Translations under genes and position numbers: made by a program
The notes under the pieces: generated by a model
What the model was told of the DNA's origin: nothing
Seen by the model: the letters and a program-made list of their open reading frames with translations, nothing else
Databases searched by the model: none
In this document: positions 1-8,918 of the stretch, one piece after another
Numbering within the stretch: the stretch's first letter is position 1
Layout of the letters: each line of letters opens with the position of its first letter
NCBI GenBank assembly: GCA_934486735.1
Contig: CAKSQL010000024.1
Span: 1-45,764, forward strand
Direction of reading: 5' to 3'
DNA length: 45,764 nt
From: an uncultured Clostridia bacterium
GTDB taxonomy: Bacteria; Bacillota; Clostridia; UBA1381

Positions 1-76
1 CAAAACACCTCAATTCATGATATTTATATTATATCATAAATTGAGCTGTTTGTGTAGTATTTTGTCTACAGTCTGA
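1..76 (-). mobile_element. Insertion sequence end, truncated by window edge
   Basis: The first 76 bases are the reverse complement of the last 76 bases of the window, with two mismatches around positions 46-47. Read on the minus strand the segment has the layout of an IS 5' end: an outer tip starting TCAGACTGTAGAC, a TATAAT-type -10, an imperfect inverted repeat around it, and a GAGGTG Shine-Dalgarno that runs off the window just before the presumed transposase start. The IS family cannot be named because no transposase sequence is included. Seeing the same end twice in opposite orientation suggests two IS copies flanking the region, or contig breaks at a repeat. Confidence 0.7.
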
Positions 77-109
77 GAAATCCTGACTTTTGAGTCAGGA
101 TTTCTTTTT
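77..109 (+). terminator. Intrinsic terminator flush with IS end
   Basis: Perfect 11-bp stem (77-87 with 94-104, arm GAAATCCTGAC), a six-base loop, then a T tract at 105-109. It reads rightward, so it would have ended a gene lying to the left that is now separated by the IS. The stem base is the very next base after the IS tip. Confidence 0.75.
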
Positions 110-316
110 AGTACCAAAATATAAGGTCAAAGACCTGTAAGCCTGTCAGACTTCAAGCCTTTGACAACGCGGCAAAAAACGAAATTTTCAAAATCAAAAT
201 TCGGCTTGCTTTTCTTCCGCTCAAACCACCCAAATTTTCAGCCGAAACGTTCAAAGCAAAAAGCCGCAATCTCACTTTTGCTTTTCATTTTCCCTCCCCG
301 GAACAAAGGACAGGCA
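110..316. other. Intergenic stretch without a convincing gene
   Basis: About 200 bases between the terminator and the stop of the GGDEF-EAL gene. A weak long-loop pairing (GTCAAAG near 126-132 with CTTTGAC near 158-164) is visible, but there is no clear T tract. The plus-strand open frame that starts here runs antisense into the phosphodiesterase gene and has no Shine-Dalgarno, so it is not called. Confidence 0.4.
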
Positions 317-3300
317 TTATTTCAGCTTTCCTATTTTCGAGTTCTTTATCATTTTCTCAAATTCATCGGCAGGCATGGGTTTTCCAAAGTAGTAGCCCTG
401 CATGTTCGAGCAGCCTATCGCTTCGAGATAATCCGCCTGAGTTTTTGTCTCCACGCCCTCGGCTATAATCGCTATGTCCAAAGAGTGCGTCATTCCCGCA
501 ACAGCCTTTAAGATATTATTGCTCTTTACATTTTCTCCGCCTATTTCTCTGACGATATCCAAATCTATTTTTAGAACATCGATATCCAGATTTTTCAAAA
601 CTGTAAGCGACGAATATCCCGAGCCGAAATCGTCCATTTCTATCACAAACCCTGCGTTTTTCAGCTTTTCGACCGCCTCTGTCAGCTTCGCTGTGTCTTT
701 CATATAGGCACTTTCGGTGATTTCGATTCTCAGCTGCTTTTTCGAAATTTCGTATTTGTTCACCAAACCTGTCAGAATACTCTCCACGTCACAGCGCGAT
801 ATATCGATACGCGAAACATTTACCGCAACCGGAAGCCCTATCCCGGCGTCATTCAAATGTTTGATATATCGGCAGGTTTCCTCCCACACATATGTATCCA
901 ATTTTGTTATCTGCTTACTTTGTTCAAACAACGGAATGAACTGTAACGGCGTGATAAGCCCCTTTTTCGGATGTCTCCAGCGAACCAGTGCCTCCGCACC
1001 GACAAGGCTGCCGTTGGCATAATTTATCTGCGGCTGGAACCAAACCTCAAACTCCTTATTCTGAATCGCTCCGTCAAATTCGCGGAGCATTTCCTGCTCC
1101 TCCTTCGTACTTTGTAAAAGTCCTCTTGTGTAATATGCAATCGGGGTTGACATATCTCCCTTTACCGACTGCAACGCAAGCTGTGCCTTATAACTCATAG
1201 TGTGCGAATCACAGTCCTGTTCACACAGGTCGTACACACCTACATGCATTGAAAGCGGATATTTCAGAGCATAGTTTTTAAATTCCTTCAAGAAACTCTT
1301 GTAGCATTCCTCCGGCGACATATAATCCTCCGGGCAAAAACGTATGAAATGGTCGGAATTTAAGTGAGCTGCAAAGCTGCCGCCGACATTTCTCTTGCGC
1401 ATGTATCTGCCTATGCTGCGCAAAAGCTTATTGCCCTCTTCATATCCGTAAAGCCCGTTGATATTTCTGAAGCCGTCCAGGTTATATCTTTGTATACGAT
1501 ATTTTTTGCCCGGATTTTTCTTTATCCATTCCTCCACTTCTTCGTAAAAAGCCACCGAATGATAAAGTCCTGTCATGACATCTATCTTGTTTGCGACTAT
1601 ATCGGTTATCTCCTCACATATAACCAATATACTTTCTTTTCTGCTGTCCAAATACGAAAATCCGGTCTGATAATACCGCGGCGATGTTCCTTTTACAATA
1701 TGAATTGTCACATTGTAGAACGGATTTGCAGACAGCTCCGCCTTGATTTTTTTGAACGAAAAGCCCTCCAGGGCCTCGTCCAGCTCATCATTATGCAAAT
1801 ACAGCTTAAGAGTCTCTTCCGCCACCTCGTCATAGTCAACGCCGCTGTTCGAAATTTTCTCAGGGACTATCTCGCCGCTTTCCAGCTGCTTTATACCGAC
1901 AACCTTTCCGGAAATCGCATCTATCAGCGCCACTCCCTCAAATTCGTCAATTATCAGCTTTTTGGCAATCTGACTCAGACGTTTCTCGCGGTTTATTTTT
2001 ATTCCGTATATCACTCCTTCCAAATCATCGGTAATCGGATTTCTTATCAGATTGATGAGTATCCTGAGCCAAACATAGCGATTCTCGTTATATATCAAAA
2101 AATCATCATGGATTGTGAACTTTCCGTTTTCGAAAGCATTAATCATTGCCGAACGCGACATATATTCCATATATCTCACTCTGTCCATCGGATAAAGCGC
2201 GTTTGCCACCGCATCGCATAAGCCGTCGACAGTTTTGTATTTTTTGAATTTTTCAATCTGAGCAATGCTGCCTTTTCCGTCACTGCACACATTTTGAGTA
2301 AGATTTAAGTGAAGCGAACCGAGCAGGTCGGCACGCTCACTTGAGCGCTTGCTTTGAAATTCATAATATTTCTCCAGCTTTTTACGTCTTTCAAGCTCTT
2401 CGGTCTTGGCGATACTTATTCTCCGTCTGAGCCTTATAATTATAACAATCGTTGTCGAAAATGCAAAAAACATCACCACAATCACAAGAGCAACGCTCAG
2501 CTTATTATGAGTTCCCGCCAGTTCCGAGATATATTTTCGGTCCGCAACACTGAAAATATAAATATCATCCAATGCGGAGCGCGTATATATTCCATAGTAT
2601 TCGTCATCGCCGCATTTATACTCATTTACAGTCTTCTCCGGAGTTTCACTTGCATCACGAAAGCCTTTGAAATAATCATCTATATTATCCCCCGGCTTTA
2701 TCAGGAGTGCATTTCCGATCGGTACTGCCACAACCTCGCCGCTTTCATAACACAAAAAATTGTATTGCTTGTTTTTTTCGCCCATACTTTCAAGCTCTCT
2801 GCTTATATCGCCGAGAGTTTTTGTTGCAACAACCGCGCCGATGACATGCTCTCCGGCATAGACAGGGACTGCGAACACAAACACCTTATCGCCGCTCATT
2901 CTGCCGCTTGAAACAAACTGGATATTTTCAGATCCACTGAGCACCTTTTGCAGATACAAACGATCGGAACAATTCACAACACTCCCGTTCTGATAGAGCA
3001 TTCTGCCATCTTTCCCTGCGACCGCAAGAGTTTTAAATCCGCTTTCGGCAGCAAAGCTTTTAAGGTTGTCCAGTACGCTTTCACTTGAATAAATATCGCC
3101 GCTCCAATCAAGCCCCGCGCCGATCAAATCAAGCTGACGAAAGCTGGATCTTACTCTTTCATCCATTGCAACACTCTGAGTCATTGCCGATTCCGCCAGC
3201 AGACGATATGCGCGTTTTTCCGCCGCTCCGCTCAATATATGATTATATATCGTTACCACGCTCAAAATACCCGCAAGCAATATCAGAACCGGCGCCGCTA

Positions 3301-3343
3301 TGATTCTCGCAATAGATTTTAACACATCAGTTTTAATTTTCAT
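317..3343 (-). CDS. Membrane GGDEF-EAL protein, probable c-di-GMP phosphodiesterase
   Basis: About 1008 aa. Layout: N-terminal membrane helix (about residues 10-33), an extracytoplasmic Cache-like sensor region (about 40-275), a second helix (about 280-305), a PAS-like middle region, a degenerate GGDEF domain and a C-terminal EAL domain. The GGDEF signature is replaced by LNSDHF, so cyclase activity is unlikely. The EAL domain keeps EALVRW, the Asn of AVNVSR, EITES, MDDFGSGYSS, LKID, AEGVET and QGYYFGKP, as expected of an active c-di-GMP hydrolase. I start at the second in-frame ATG: the earlier one (3355) abuts the AAAGGA ribosome site, while this one is 12 nt from it. It is the last gene of the polysaccharide locus, directly after a diguanylate cyclase. 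Confidence 0.88.
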   Translation of the reverse strand: MKIKTDVLKSIARIIAAPVLILLAGILSVVTIYNHILSGAAEKRAYRLLAESAMTQSVAMDERVRSSFRQLDLIGAGLDWSGDIYSSESVLDNLKSFAAESGFKTLAVAGKDGRMLYQNGSVVNCSDRLYLQKVLSGSENIQFVSSGRMSGDKVFVFAVPVYAGEHVIGAVVATKTLGDISRELESMGEKNKQYNFLCYESGEVVAVPIGNALLIKPGDNIDDYFKGFRDASETPEKTVNEYKCGDDEYYGIYTRSALDDIYIFSVADRKYISELAGTHNKLSVALVIVVMFFAFSTTIVIIIRLRRRISIAKTEELERRKKLEKYYEFQSKRSSERADLLGSLHLNLTQNVCSDGKGSIAQIEKFKKYKTVDGLCDAVANALYPMDRVRYMEYMSRSAMINAFENGKFTIHDDFLIYNENRYVWLRILINLIRNPITDDLEGVIYGIKINREKRLSQIAKKLIIDEFEGVALIDAISGKVVGIKQLESGEIVPEKISNSGVDYDEVAEETLKLYLHNDELDEALEGFSFKKIKAELSANPFYNVTIHIVKGTSPRYYQTGFSYLDSRKESILVICEEITDIVANKIDVMTGLYHSVAFYEEVEEWIKKNPGKKYRIQRYNLDGFRNINGLYGYEEGNKLLRSIGRYMRKRNVGGSFAAHLNSDHFIRFCPEDYMSPEECYKSFLKEFKNYALKYPLSMHVGVYDLCEQDCDSHTMSYKAQLALQSVKGDMSTPIAYYTRGLLQSTKEEQEMLREFDGAIQNKEFEVWFQPQINYANGSLVGAEALVRWRHPKKGLITPLQFIPLFEQSKQITKLDTYVWEETCRYIKHLNDAGIGLPVAVNVSRIDISRCDVESILTGLVNKYEISKKQLRIEITESAYMKDTAKLTEAVEKLKNAGFVIEMDDFGSGYSSLTVLKNLDIDVLKIDLDIVREIGGENVKSNNILKAVAGMTHSLDIAIIAEGVETKTQADYLEAIGCSNMQGYYFGKPMPADEFEKMIKNSKIGKLK

Positions 3344-3399
3344 TTTTATAACCATTCCTTTCCATGCTGTACGGCACAGAACTTAAGTTTGAAAGAAGG

Positions 3400-4668
3400 C
3401 TACTTATTATATATTGCAACACTGTTCTTGGTATTTTTTGCGTCATACATCGCCATATCAGCCTTCCGTAAAATTTGAGAAAGCTTCCCCTTTTCAAACG
3501 CTCCTCCGATGCTCACTGTCATTTTAAGCCCGGGGTATTCGTCCATTCTTATATTCTCTACGGCACGCAATATTTTTTTAAGCTTTTTTCCTATTGCATC
3601 CCTCGGCATTTCTCTGAAAAACAGGAAAAATTCATCGCCGCCGTATCTGATTATGTCATCACAGCTGCGTATATTATCCTTGATTACCGCAGCCAGAGCC
3701 GCAAGCGCGGCATCGCCCGCCATATGCCCGTAATTGTCGTTAATCTGCTTGAAATTATCCACATCCAGCATTGCAAAGGCAAACTCGCCGTTTAAGTCAC
3801 GCAGCTTATCATCAAAGTAACGGCGGTTGTACACGCGCGTAACCGGGTCGATATAAAGCTGCCTGTTATGCGATGCAATCACATTCAGCACTTCCTGCTT
3901 TTCATTTGCCGAGAACATTAAATCATAATCCACATATGTGGCAAGCTCCAGCACATACTGATGCTCGTCCACAATCATATATGTCGCGGAAACATTATAT
4001 ATTTCGTTATTCACATATTCAAGCTTTGTCATTGTCTTGCGTGTACGCGCTACAATTGACGAGATACAATAGTCGCACCTGCCGCTCTTGTTCCAGTCGG
4101 TATAGCAGCGGTACGGCTTTTCGACTATCTTGCCTATCGCATCGATTGTAAACTGCATGCATATTTCCGGATCGACCAGTCTGACCACGCTGAACATCCT
4201 TTTTAAATATCTCATAAGCGCATTTGCCTGTGCCGATGTGATATGAGGGATATCCCGATTCAGTTCGGAAAGCGGAATTTCGGCATAATTTTCTCTGTCA
4301 TCCTCCGATTCGATTTGTTCAAGCTTTTTCACTCCGTCATCGATATCGCGCAGCAAACCTGTCACCGCCGCCACACAGCCGTCATCGTTATGAGCCGATT
4401 TTGCAATCATATGAAACCACTTGCTGCCAAACTGAAGCTCATCCTCGTAAAGCTCATTATCGCCGCCGAGTTCTTTGAATATCCTTTCGATATGCTCATA
4501 CTGACCATCCGAAAAATATGACATGAACCGTTGATTTTCATACGGATTTTCCACAAATTCCGGAAGGTCCGCCGCGGCCGCCAGGCTCTTCGAAATACGA
4601 ATCATCCCGGTTTTGAGCCGATATTCAAACCAATATTCTCCTGTGCACAAAAAGAAAATTTCATTCAT
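3400..4668 (-). CDS. Diguanylate cyclase (GGDEF) with PAS-like N-terminus
   Basis: 422 aa, soluble, no membrane segment. The C-terminal GGDEF domain (about 270-422) has the intact motif at residues 343-347 (YGGDEF), the substrate-site LDVDNFKQIND segment and a product-inhibition I-site RSCD at 334-337, exactly five residues before GGDEF. It should therefore make c-di-GMP from two GTP with feedback inhibition. The N-terminal region resembles a PAS fold; a middle region carries a C-x-x-C pair (GRCDYCIS, about 197-203) that could bind a metal or respond to redox, which is inference. A purine-rich GGGAGGGGGG tract precedes the ATG. It lies 55 nt after the flippase gene and about 55 nt before the phosphodiesterase gene, so the three are probably co-transcribed. 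Confidence 0.9.
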   Translation of the reverse strand: MNEIFFLCTGEYWFEYRLKTGMIRISKSLAAAADLPEFVENPYENQRFMSYFSDGQYEHIERIFKELGGDNELYEDELQFGSKWFHMIAKSAHNDDGCVAAVTGLLRDIDDGVKKLEQIESEDDRENYAEIPLSELNRDIPHITSAQANALMRYLKRMFSVVRLVDPEICMQFTIDAIGKIVEKPYRCYTDWNKSGRCDYCISSIVARTRKTMTKLEYVNNEIYNVSATYMIVDEHQYVLELATYVDYDLMFSANEKQEVLNVIASHNRQLYIDPVTRVYNRRYFDDKLRDLNGEFAFAMLDVDNFKQINDNYGHMAGDAALAALAAVIKDNIRSCDDIIRYGGDEFFLFFREMPRDAIGKKLKKILRAVENIRMDEYPGLKMTVSIGGAFEKGKLSQILRKADMAMYDAKNTKNSVAIYNK

Positions 4669-4723
4669 GTGTTTCTTAACCCCCCTCCCGAAATTTTGTC
4701 AGGATTCGGTATTTCTTTTGTGT

Positions 4724-6253
4724 TCATATATTTTCCCCCTTGCCTTTTAAAAAAATCCCCTTTGCCAGCCGTATACTGTACAAAAATTCCTCACTTCGGC
4801 AAAAGACAAGACTGCCGCAGATTATAGGAATTACGGCGGATACACAGGCAAAAGCAACGAATCCGATATACGGATCGGATATCCTGATACGGTCGGTTAT
4901 AAAGCTAACCAGCGTACATTCAGCCGCCGTCACCGCCAAAAATGCAATATTTTTCGCAAACAGCCTTATACTGCTGCGCTTTAAAAATTTACTGTAGAAA
5001 AGTATTATCTTAAGTGTAAACTGTATCACATATGTACAGGACGTACCTGCGAGCACTCCCGCCATTCCGATGCGCCTGCCGAGGAAATACGAAACAATCA
5101 GATTTATCCCCGAGCCGGCTATCGATATATATTTATCATACTTAAAAAGTCCCGATGCCGCCACCATGCTCCAGACAGGAATATCCACCGCGGTCATGTA
5201 CATATTGAAAATGCATATATAAACCGTTATGCGGCTCAAAAGCAGATTTTTTCCGAACACAAGCTCTATAAACGGGTCAATCAGACCGGTAAGACAGCAC
5301 GCACAAAAGCTGCCGATTAAGAACATTATAAAGAGCAGCCGGTTCAAAACCCTGTTGATATGCTCCGGGCTTTCACTTGCAACCAGGTTGCCTATACTCC
5401 CTTTCATCGCCGCCGAAAGCTGATTCACCGTTGCCGAAAGCGTTCCCAAAATTATATTGTAATTTGAATAAAGTCCGGTCTGAACCGTTCCGACAAGGAC
5501 ATTTATCAATATGCTGTCGGTCGAGTTGGTGATTACTCCGGATATTTTGCCCACAAATATATTCTTCACATCGCCGGCAATCCTTCGCATCTCCCGCTTC
5601 GGCAGCTTATCGTTTTTGTCCCTTATATAAGGATAAAGTTTATCCGTTCTCTTTGAAATGAGGATATTTTCACCAACGGTGCAGACTATCAGCAGAATCA
5701 GATAATATGCCAGTTCGCGCGTCAGCTTCAGCACAACTATTCCCACAATTATTGTGACAATTTTATATGCCAAATCAAATGCCGTTATGATATATTGCTT
5801 TTGGTCCGCTGAGAGCAGCGACCGTTTGTAAGTAAACAGATATGACGAGGTGGTTTGTATCAGGAACAGTATAAAAATCATCGCAACATATTGCTTTGAA
5901 TAGCTCACATCGTCCACAATTTTGTCCATGAACGGCAGCAGGGCAAGACCTATCAGCAGTATAACCAGCGCGATTACTCTGTACACAGTCTTGTAAAAAT
6001 TCATCAGCCTTGTAATCTGCTTTATGTCATTTTTCGCAAGCGGCGCATACATGTGATAAACTATCGCCGTTCCGATTCCAAGTTCGGCTAAGGACAGCAT
6101 GGTGATTACGCTTGTTAAAAACGCATTCAGTCCGACGCCCTCAACGCCGATTGTATCGAGCATGACGCGCCTTGAAAACAAGCTCAGCACGCACACTACG
6201 ACCTGTGACGCTATGCCCCATATTGAATTTTTCATTGTTGCTGTACTTCTCAA
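4724..6253 (-). CDS. Wzx-type polysaccharide flippase
   Basis: 509 aa, hydrophobic throughout, about 12-14 predicted helices, with the N-terminal pattern of the PST/MATE polysaccharide exporters (R-S-T-A-T-M-K-N-S-I-W-G, then a helix, then FSRRVMLDTIGVEGVGLN). It would move undecaprenyl-linked repeat units across the membrane for polymerisation by the Wzy-like protein at 16190-17371. The start is a TTG two bases after the stop of the upstream glycosyltransferase, which suggests translational coupling; the conserved MRxxxxxKN start of the family supports it over the internal ATG at 6235. Confidence 0.88.
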   Translation of the reverse strand: MRSTATMKNSIWGIASQVVVCVLSLFSRRVMLDTIGVEGVGLNAFLTSVITMLSLAELGIGTAIVYHMYAPLAKNDIKQITRLMNFYKTVYRVIALVILLIGLALLPFMDKIVDDVSYSKQYVAMIFILFLIQTTSSYLFTYKRSLLSADQKQYIITAFDLAYKIVTIIVGIVVLKLTRELAYYLILLIVCTVGENILISKRTDKLYPYIRDKNDKLPKREMRRIAGDVKNIFVGKISGVITNSTDSILINVLVGTVQTGLYSNYNIILGTLSATVNQLSAAMKGSIGNLVASESPEHINRVLNRLLFIMFLIGSFCACCLTGLIDPFIELVFGKNLLLSRITVYICIFNMYMTAVDIPVWSMVAASGLFKYDKYISIAGSGINLIVSYFLGRRIGMAGVLAGTSCTYVIQFTLKIILFYSKFLKRSSIRLFAKNIAFLAVTAAECTLVSFITDRIRISDPYIGFVAFACVSAVIPIICGSLVFCRSEEFLYSIRLAKGIFLKGKGENI

Positions 6254-6255
6254 TG

Positions 6256-7356
6256 TTATCTCACTGCCCCCGAAAGCTTATTTTTTATCCATCCGTATGC
6301 CTTGAATGTAATCGGATATTTATACATAAAATCGAGCATCCCGAAATTTTTATTTTTCGCAAGCTTCAATATCAGTTTTCTCTCGCGCCACTCATATGAG
6401 TCAAAATCAAAATTCTCAAAAAAGCTTTTGTATGGCTCACTTCCGACAAACTCCAGAAACTCCGATTTTCGCTTATCTTTGTTCCCCGGGTTGTCGCTAT
6501 GAAAAATATTAAGCTTGAAATTATCAATAATTATCAATATTATTTTATATCTGTACAGAGCGTCTCTCACCTCTGTGCTGCCGCCGAAAAGCTCATTTAA
6601 ATTTTTATTGTCGCACTCAAAGCATGCAGACATTATCTTATCAAAATTTTTACTGTATCTGTTGCATATTGAGTCGGGATTTTTCCGATAAAAATAGAGG
6701 ATATCGGGAATATAGCCGAGCGAGCGGCAACAGAAAAACGCTCTTGTATTAAAAACTGTGTCCTGTGATTTTTTCACATTTTCGGCAAATCTGATATTAT
6801 TTTCCTTTAAAAATTCACGCCGATACGCCTTTATGCAGACCGATGACGGCGTACTTTCCTTTATTCCGAAATCTTCGGCATGCGGCGGCTCGCCGGTGAG
6901 ACATGCTCTCGAAAACTGCATACACGCATTATTCGGAATCGTCCGCACTCCGTCCGAAACGTCGTCCGGCGGCGGCAGTTCACGCACAAAGCCGCGTATT
7001 CCGAACATAACAATATCCCAATCTCCGTCCGCCGCTGCGGATATTCTCTTTATATAATTTTCCGACACCACATCGTCACCGTCAACAAAGGTTATCAATT
7101 TCCCTTTCGCCGCATCCGTCATTTTATTTCTCAGCGCGCTGACGCCGCCGTTTTTCTCGGGTCGGATATATTTTATTCTGCTGTCCTTTTTGGCATATTC
7201 CAGGCAGATTTTGTCCGCTCCGTTGTCCGAGCAGTCATCGCCCAAAATTATCTCTGCATTCTCAGCCTTATCCCTTATAAGGCTCTCGATACATTCTCTT
7301 AAAATTTCTTCCTTTATATTATATATCGCCACACACACGCTTAGTGCCTTTTCCAC
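6256..7356 (-). CDS. Family 2 glycosyltransferase (paralog of the next gene)
   Basis: About 366 aa. N-terminal GT-A fold: VCVAIYNIKEEIL, then GDDCSDNGADK and the metal-binding FVDGDD segment, typical of GT2 enzymes that add a sugar from a nucleotide donor at the inner membrane face. The C-terminal third (YFYRKNPDSICNRYSK, then FHSDNPGNKDKRK) closely matches the adjacent GT2 in order and wording, so the two look like a tandem duplication. The frame is open to a GTG at 7365 that overlaps the upstream stop; the GTG at 7356 is preferred because it lies 10 nt after AAAGGA. The sugar and acceptor cannot be deduced. Confidence 0.82.
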   Translation of the reverse strand: MEKALSVCVAIYNIKEEILRECIESLIRDKAENAEIILGDDCSDNGADKICLEYAKKDSRIKYIRPEKNGGVSALRNKMTDAAKGKLITFVDGDDVVSENYIKRISAAADGDWDIVMFGIRGFVRELPPPDDVSDGVRTIPNNACMQFSRACLTGEPPHAEDFGIKESTPSSVCIKAYRREFLKENNIRFAENVKKSQDTVFNTRAFFCCRSLGYIPDILYFYRKNPDSICNRYSKNFDKIMSACFECDNKNLNELFGGSTEVRDALYRYKIILIIIDNFKLNIFHSDNPGNKDKRKSEFLEFVGSEPYKSFFENFDFDSYEWRERKLILKLAKNKNFGMLDFMYKYPITFKAYGWIKNKLSGAVR

Positions 7357-7361
7357 AGCCG

Positions 7362-8447
7362 TCACTTCCTTTTCAAACTCCCGAACCGTCTCGATATTCC
7401 TCCGTAAAGCTTAAACACGCACGGATGCTTATATGCAAAATCCAGTACCGCAAAGCTTTTCGAAAGCTTTAAAATCAGCCTTTGCCGATGAGTTTCGCAC
7501 TCGTTTACATAGCAAAGCGCATCCTTATACGGATAAGCGGACAGTAAATTTTCCAAATCCGCCTTTCGCTCATTTCGGCTTTTCGGATTATCCGGATGGA
7601 ATATGTTTCGGTCGAAATTATCGATAATCGCACCGATACATCTGTATCTGAGAAAGGATTCAAAAACATTTTTATCATTTCCGAATCCGTTTGCGGCACA
7701 TTTTCCAATGGCATTTAAATATTGATCGGTGACATCCTTTGAGTTTTTATTATATTTATTCGTCACCGACTCCGGATTTAGCCTATAGAAATACATCACC
7801 TCGTCAAGCGAAATCACTCTCGGATTTTTCAGGTACACTTCCGCATTGAAAAGGCTGTCCTCCGCGGTTTTAAGTTCCCTGTCAAAGCTTATTTTATTAT
7901 CGAGCAAAAACTCGCGCCTGTATGCAGCCGCCCACACCGAGTTCGGATGAAGTTCTTGATTTAAATCATTTGTTTTATATAAATCATAGCGCGCGACCGC
8001 CGAAACGGCGAGATTATATACCGTCTCCGGTGCAAGCGGAATCGGGGAAACATTTCTTATCTGCACTTCGTGCGGCTTTTGGGAAAACTTTGCATAGTCA
8101 AAAATTATCACATCGCACAAGCTGCCCGAAACGCCACCAAACACTTTTGAAAAGCGTTCCGAAACCGCATCGTCCCCGTCAACAAAAACGATCCATTCGC
8201 CTTTTGCCTCGGATATGATTTTGTTTCTCACACCGCTTATTCCCAAATTTTCCTCGCAGCGAATATATCTGACTCTTTCATCCGCCGAGTACTCCGCGCA
8301 TATCGCGCCGCAGGACTCTTCCGAACAATCGTCGACGATTATAATCTCCGCGTCCGGATCCGCGCCCAAAATTACGCTTTCTATCGAAGCGCGGAGATAT
8401 TCCTCTTTTATGTTGTAAACCGCAATGCCTATTGTTAGCTTTCTCAT
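7362..8447 (-). CDS. Family 2 glycosyltransferase
   Basis: 361 aa. GT-A motifs: IGIAVYNIKEEYLRAS at the N-terminus, VDDCSEESCG and VFVDGDDAVSERF. The C-terminus has YFYRLNPESVTNKYNK and FHPDNPKSRNERK, clearly related to the downstream gene. Presumed to add a sugar to the lipid-linked repeat unit. The Shine-Dalgarno is weak. Only 21 bp separate it from the end of the symporter remnant upstream, so that relic probably sits inside the same transcript. Confidence 0.85.
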   Translation of the reverse strand: MRKLTIGIAVYNIKEEYLRASIESVILGADPDAEIIIVDDCSEESCGAICAEYSADERVRYIRCEENLGISGVRNKIISEAKGEWIVFVDGDDAVSERFSKVFGGVSGSLCDVIIFDYAKFSQKPHEVQIRNVSPIPLAPETVYNLAVSAVARYDLYKTNDLNQELHPNSVWAAAYRREFLLDNKISFDRELKTAEDSLFNAEVYLKNPRVISLDEVMYFYRLNPESVTNKYNKNSKDVTDQYLNAIGKCAANGFGNDKNVFESFLRYRCIGAIIDNFDRNIFHPDNPKSRNERKADLENLLSAYPYKDALCYVNECETHRQRLILKLSKSFAVLDFAYKHPCVFKLYGGISRRFGSLKRK

Positions 8448-8468
8448 TCAATCACCGCTTAAGCCGAT

Positions 8469-8841
8469 TTATTTCCAGTTAAATGTTGCAAGTCCGTATA
8501 TGTACAAAAGAATGATTATAGTCGGAATAACATATGTAAATACCGGGCTCATCCGGTCCTGCACCTTTAAGCCTTTTCCGGCATTCGCCTCCGCCTTGAA
8601 TGCCTGACAACCCCAGCCGTATCGCTTATTGCAGCAGAACAGTACAATCACCAAAGAGTCGAGCGGCGGCAGGTTCATACTCACCATGAAATCCCAAAAA
8701 TTAAGCCACGCGCTGCCTTCCGCAAATGGAACGAATCCCGAGAATGTGCTGTAGCCGAGTGCTTTCATTTCCGCAGCCTATGGCACAGCCTGCCGACAGC
8801 AGAATGAGCCCCGGTCTCGATCCTGATTTTTCTCTTTCCAT
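8469..8841 (-). pseudogene. Remnant of a Na+-dependent symporter (NSS/SNF family) with internal deletion
   Basis: Two pieces of one protein family joined with the middle missing. From an ATG at 8841 the first 25 codons read MEREKSGSRPGLILLSAGCA then IGCGN, the hallmark N-terminus of neurotransmitter:sodium symporters. The frame then breaks, and from about 8768 (offset by one base) a 99-codon frame gives the family C-terminus: SGFVPFAEGSAWLNFWDF, LPPLDSLVIVLFC, RYGWGCQAF, EANAGKGLKV and a last helix. A full member is about 450 aa, so some 300 codons are lost. It cannot make a working transporter. It lies between the aldo-keto reductase and the GT2 pair, away from genes of related function. Confidence 0.85.
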
Positions 8842-8918
8842 AATTAAACTCTCTCTGGTTTTTTTATAATAAATTTCAAAATTGTACTCCCGCGCACGTC
8901 GGTGCGGCTTCTGTCATT

